A stretch of DNA of 48,093 nucleotides from Fidelibacterota bacterium (GTDB lineage Bacteria > Fidelibacterota > Marinisomatia > SCGC-AAA003-L08 > D37C17): positions 32,868 through 80,960 of the forward strand of contig PANV01000004.1 of NCBI GenBank assembly GCA_002707765.1. The letters run 5' to 3'. The notes under the pieces were generated by a model. That model saw only the letters and a list, made by a program, of their open reading frames with translations. It searched no databases and was not told the DNA's origin. The first letter of the stretch is position 1. The number at the start of each line of letters is the position of its first letter. Made by a program: the position numbers and the translations under genes. Below, one piece after another: positions 45,729-48,093 of this stretch.

Positions 45729-46862
45729 TTAATAATTATCCTTATTCATCAAATCACTATATGCTATTATACAGATTTTTTTATCTTCATCATAAAACTT
45801 AGCAACACTAAGAAAAATTCCATTTTTTAAATAAGGAAATGATATTTCGACCTCATAATTATGATCTGGATAAAGTGGTTTAAAAAACTTATATCTATAG
45901 CTCATGAATAATGTCCCATGTCCTGGATTATCAATTCCATGATATTTGGACATAAATGCATTTGCTATGATACCATGTGCAATAGTATCCTTAAATCCTA
46001 GTTTTTTTGCACTTTCTTTATCAAAATGAATAGGATTAAAATCACCACTAATTTTCCCGAAATTTTCAATATCAGTGTGGGATATTTTTAGTTTAATGGA
46101 ATTTTTTTTAATATCTGAGTAGCTTAAAAAAGAGTTAATATGTATTGTAGATAGAGATTCTCTCATAAAAAATCCTTCTCTTGACCACACTTTTTGCACT
46201 GCAAAATTTTGAACTTGGGTAGAAACTCTCATTCTACCAATACCTAAACGTTTAAAATACGATTGTGTAAAACGGATAATATCTCCATATAGCCCAGCAC
46301 CTGAAAAATCTGAGTCTATTCCGTATAAGACTCCTTCTGAAATATTATTTTTCTTGCTAAAAGAGCATGTTGCGAAACCAATATTCAAACCATTTTTTTT
46401 TACAAACCAAGCAATTTGTCCCTCATTTTTTTCACAATAACCAATTACCCACTCAATATATCCTTTAGTTATATCAGATTTATTTAAATATTTATTAGAA
46501 AAATAGTTATTGGTGTAGTTTCTAAATATTTTAGGGATTAATCTCCTAACTTCATTTTTATCAACCTCTGAATTCTCAATAATCTTAAAGGTAACGTCTT
46601 TGTTAATTAATTCTTTTGGTTCATATATTTTTAAATCAGAATAATAATATACTAATGTGTCAGTTTGTAAATATGGCATTCCTAACAAATCTAATTTTTG
46701 AATTTGATTAGATTTGTTAGATGGTATTCTTAAAAAAACAATATCAGCTTCATTGTCAATAATATTTTTTTGTAATAACTTAACATCAATATCTTGAGTT
46801 TGAATTTTAAAAATCTTTTTCTGAAATCTATCAGATTCTAATTTAGAATATTCGAAATTCAT
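45729..46862 (-). CDS. Fusion of a WecD/FdtC-like GNAT acyltransferase and a MaoC-type hydratase
   Basis: A 377-residue two-domain protein. Residues 1-240 resemble WecD/FdtC-type amino-sugar N-acyltransferases: YLQTDTLVYYYSDLK, then GLYGDIIRFTQSYFKRLG and VSTQVQNFAVQKVWSREGF, the usual end of the GNAT fold. Residues 250-370 are a hotdog MaoC domain with the hydratase dyad D274/H279 (SGDFNPIHFD) and H296 in IAHG. A natural reading is that the hydratase makes a 3-hydroxyacyl-CoA (for example from crotonyl-CoA) and the GNAT domain puts it on an amino sugar. Neighbours are a methyltransferase (3 bases upstream) and the miniature aminotransferase. The substrates are inferred, not shown. Confidence 0.82.
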   Translation of the reverse strand: MNFEYSKLESDRFQKKIFKIQTQDIDVKLLQKNIIDNEADIVFLRIPSNKSNQIQKLDLLGMPYLQTDTLVYYYSDLKIYEPKELINKDVTFKIIENSEVDKNEVRRLIPKIFRNYTNNYFSNKYLNKSDITKGYIEWVIGYCEKNEGQIAWFVKKNGLNIGFATCSFSKKNNISEGVLYGIDSDFSGAGLYGDIIRFTQSYFKRLGIGRMRVSTQVQNFAVQKVWSREGFFMRESLSTIHINSFLSYSDIKKNSIKLKISHTDIENFGKISGDFNPIHFDKESAKKLGFKDTIAHGIIANAFMSKYHGIDNPGHGTLFMSYRYKFFKPLYPDHNYEVEISFPYLKNGIFLSVAKFYDEDKKICIIAYSDLMNKDNY

Positions 46863-46864
46863 GT

Positions 46865-47587
46865 TTATTTTTTTTTAACTATTATTTTATACATCCATGT
46901 CCATTTTTCTTTTTTTTCTAATTTGTCCAAAATATAACTAACTCTTTGAATAATGAAGCCTAATAATGGAATTATCTGTGTTATTTTAATAATTCCTTTA
47001 TTGTATCCATATATTTTGTAAACAAAAAGCTGACCAAAAGTAACCCAAAAACCGGACAAAGCCTTGATTTCTAAAATTTCAAAACCGACTTTATTAAAAA
47101 GATATCTTAATCCATATTTACTAAATCTATAAAAATCTCTAGGAGCTTCATGTACATGCCATATGAAAGGAACTGTGTAAATTGCCACACCCCCTTTATT
47201 AAGTACTCTATAGCATTCTTTTAAGGCTAATTCAGGTTCTTCGAGATGCTCTAAAACAGCAGTACAAATTGCTGAATCAAAACTATTATCTTTAACAGGT
47301 ATTTCATATGCAGTACCAAATAGATCAATATTAGTTTTATCATGAAATGTTTCAATATGATCTAAGCCTACATGTGAATCAACAATTTTTTTTAACATTT
47401 TTTTATATTGTTTTTCTCCACATCCAATATCAATTAGAGAACCTCTTAGATATTTTTTTGCAGATTCACATAAATACTTATCATGAATATTATATACTAA
47501 CCAATTTTTTTTAAATTGATTCCTAAAAAAATAGGTTAATATTTTCATACAAATAATGAATAATAATATTTTGATGTAAATATTCAT
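46865..47587 (-). CDS. Class I SAM-dependent methyltransferase, membrane-associated
   Basis: A 240-residue protein. A hydrophobic N-terminal helix (about 1-20) is followed by motif I SLIDIGCGEKQYKKM near 52-66, an acidic residue at GLDHIE, and the methyltransferase type 11 block SAICTAVLEHLEEPELALKE with CYRVLNKGGVAIYTVP. The substrate is probably a sugar or lipid intermediate given the neighbours, but this is inference. Start is ATG 47587; an internal Met 13 codons later would remove the helix. It ends three bases before the acyltransferase fusion begins. Confidence 0.85.
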   Translation of the reverse strand: MNIYIKILLFIICMKILTYFFRNQFKKNWLVYNIHDKYLCESAKKYLRGSLIDIGCGEKQYKKMLKKIVDSHVGLDHIETFHDKTNIDLFGTAYEIPVKDNSFDSAICTAVLEHLEEPELALKECYRVLNKGGVAIYTVPFIWHVHEAPRDFYRFSKYGLRYLFNKVGFEILEIKALSGFWVTFGQLFVYKIYGYNKGIIKITQIIPLLGFIIQRVSYILDKLEKKEKWTWMYKIIVKKK

Positions 47588-47598
47588 AGCTAATTTTA

Positions 47599-47612
47599 AT
47601 TACATATGTAAT
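47599..47612. promoter_or_regulatory. 14-bp perfect palindrome before the methyltransferase gene
   Basis: ATTACATATGTAAT lies 11 bases upstream of the methyltransferase start on the minus strand. It shares the ATGTAA/TTACAT half-site with the lptD/protease repeat, though in the opposite arrangement. AT-rich palindromes like this arise easily by chance. Confidence 0.2.
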
Positions 47613-47641
47613 ATTTATTTATGTTTTTTTATACATTATGA

Positions 47642-48093
47642 TTATTTCCAAAAATTTAACTTCAACCAATCATCATTATTTTGAAAAATCTCTTTAATAC
47701 TATCATGAACTTCATTTTGAATAGTGCCTATTTTCTTAGATTCTTCATAAATTAAATCAATCATATGGTTTAGATCTCTATATTCTAAAACATTTGTGGC
47801 ACCACCTTGATTTTGAGCAATTGTTTTTCTTCCCATATGTGCTAATTCCCACATAGTTGTTGACCCACCTCTAATATTTGGTTTTACAAAGATAAAACAA
47901 TCATTATAATAATTTTCAACTAATGATTTAAAATTTACATGTGAATTACCTTTTACCCATATAACTCTATTTTCACCAAAATTTTCAATTAATGGAATAA
48001 TTACTTCATCAAATTTAAAATATTCATATCTTTTATTATTAGGTTGCCCAATATAAACATAAATATTCTTACCTAGCTTAGTTGGTTTTAAAT
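47642..48093 (-). CDS. Glycosyltransferase, GT-B-like C-terminal part (5' end outside window)
   Basis: The minus-strand frame is open from the window edge to the TAA at 47642-47644, giving the last 149 residues. The visible part reads LGKNIYVYIGQP, then ENRVIWVKGN, a variable loop, FVKPNIRGGSTTMWELAHMG and RKTIAQNQGG. This looks like the second Rossmann domain of a GT-B glycosyltransferase, where the RGGSTTMWE turn would bind the nucleotide-sugar phosphate and ribose. The exact family cannot be named without the N-terminus. It is upstream of the methyltransferase by 54 bases and is probably in the same operon. Confidence 0.65.
   Translation of the reverse strand, partial: LKPTKLGKNIYVYIGQPNNKRYEYFKFDEVIIPLIENFGENRVIWVKGNSHVNFKSLVENYYNDCFIFVKPNIRGGSTTMWELAHMGRKTIAQNQGGATNVLEYRDLNHMIDLIYEESKKIGTIQNEVHDSIKEIFQNNDDWLKLNFWK

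Noticed and set aside
1..48093. CRISPR array, insertion sequence, prophage or integron
   Set aside because: I saw no regularly spaced repeats, transposase, integrase or phage structural genes; repeats found are short isolated dyads.

Overview
The window is a gene-dense, very AT-rich bacterial chromosome segment. I recognise no phage, plasmid, insertion sequence or CRISPR array. The best guess is a marine member of the FCB group, most likely Candidatus Marinimicrobia (SAR406). This is inferred from the low GC, an outer membrane with LPS machinery (LptD, an LpxL/HtrB-like acyltransferase, an MsbA-like ABC exporter), a valyl-tRNA synthetase with Bacteroidetes-like motifs, and two secreted proteases ending in paired Asp/Asn-rich dockerin-like repeats. 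I have no phylogenetic test. No gene-free stretch exceeds about 210 bases.

Layout. 1-892: the end of an outer-membrane barrel protein, then RNase HI. 1009-5809 (minus): two secreted proteases, lysyl-endopeptidase-like and gingipain-like, with matching C-terminal modules. 5976-12478 (plus): lptD, a PTS IIA-like protein, hisS, exonuclease III and a SpoU methyltransferase, mostly overlapping. 12501-14021 (minus): a gamma-glutamyltransferase-like enzyme. 14122-23474 (plus): valS, recG, a large DUF2723 membrane protein and a GT2 glycosyltransferase. 23478-26951 (minus): a CaCA-type exchanger, tRNA-Leu(UAG) and a patatin-POTRA-barrel protein.

27036-33651 is an iron-sulfur block. A CGFS glutaredoxin on plus faces a complete minus-strand SUF operon (Rrf2/IscR-like regulator, A-type carrier, sufB, sufC, sufD, sufE, sufT, sufS). 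Candidate operators lie before both the regulator and the first assembly gene. Next come an aromatic amino acid hydroxylase (minus), an LpxL-like acyltransferase (plus) and three genes of late cobalamin assembly (cobT, cobS and a CobC-like phosphatase).

38785-48093 is the accessory part and looks like a surface-glycan locus. It holds a NeuB-like synthase without a SAF domain. A tightly overlapping plus-strand chain follows: tsaC, msbA-like, ispD-like, a GT2 glycosyltransferase, a small ParB/sulfiredoxin-like protein and a GT-D-like protein. Converging on it is a minus-strand set: a glycosyltransferase cut by the window end, a methyltransferase, a fusion of a WecD/FdtC-like acyltransferase with a MaoC hydratase, and a 200-residue miniature DegT-type aminotransferase. 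A plausible reading is that the minus-strand set makes an amino sugar carrying an unusual acyl group (for example 3-hydroxyacyl) and the plus-strand set adds and exports glycan. The hydratase-acyltransferase fusion, the miniature aminotransferase and the ParB-like protein are the best candidates for undescribed biology here.
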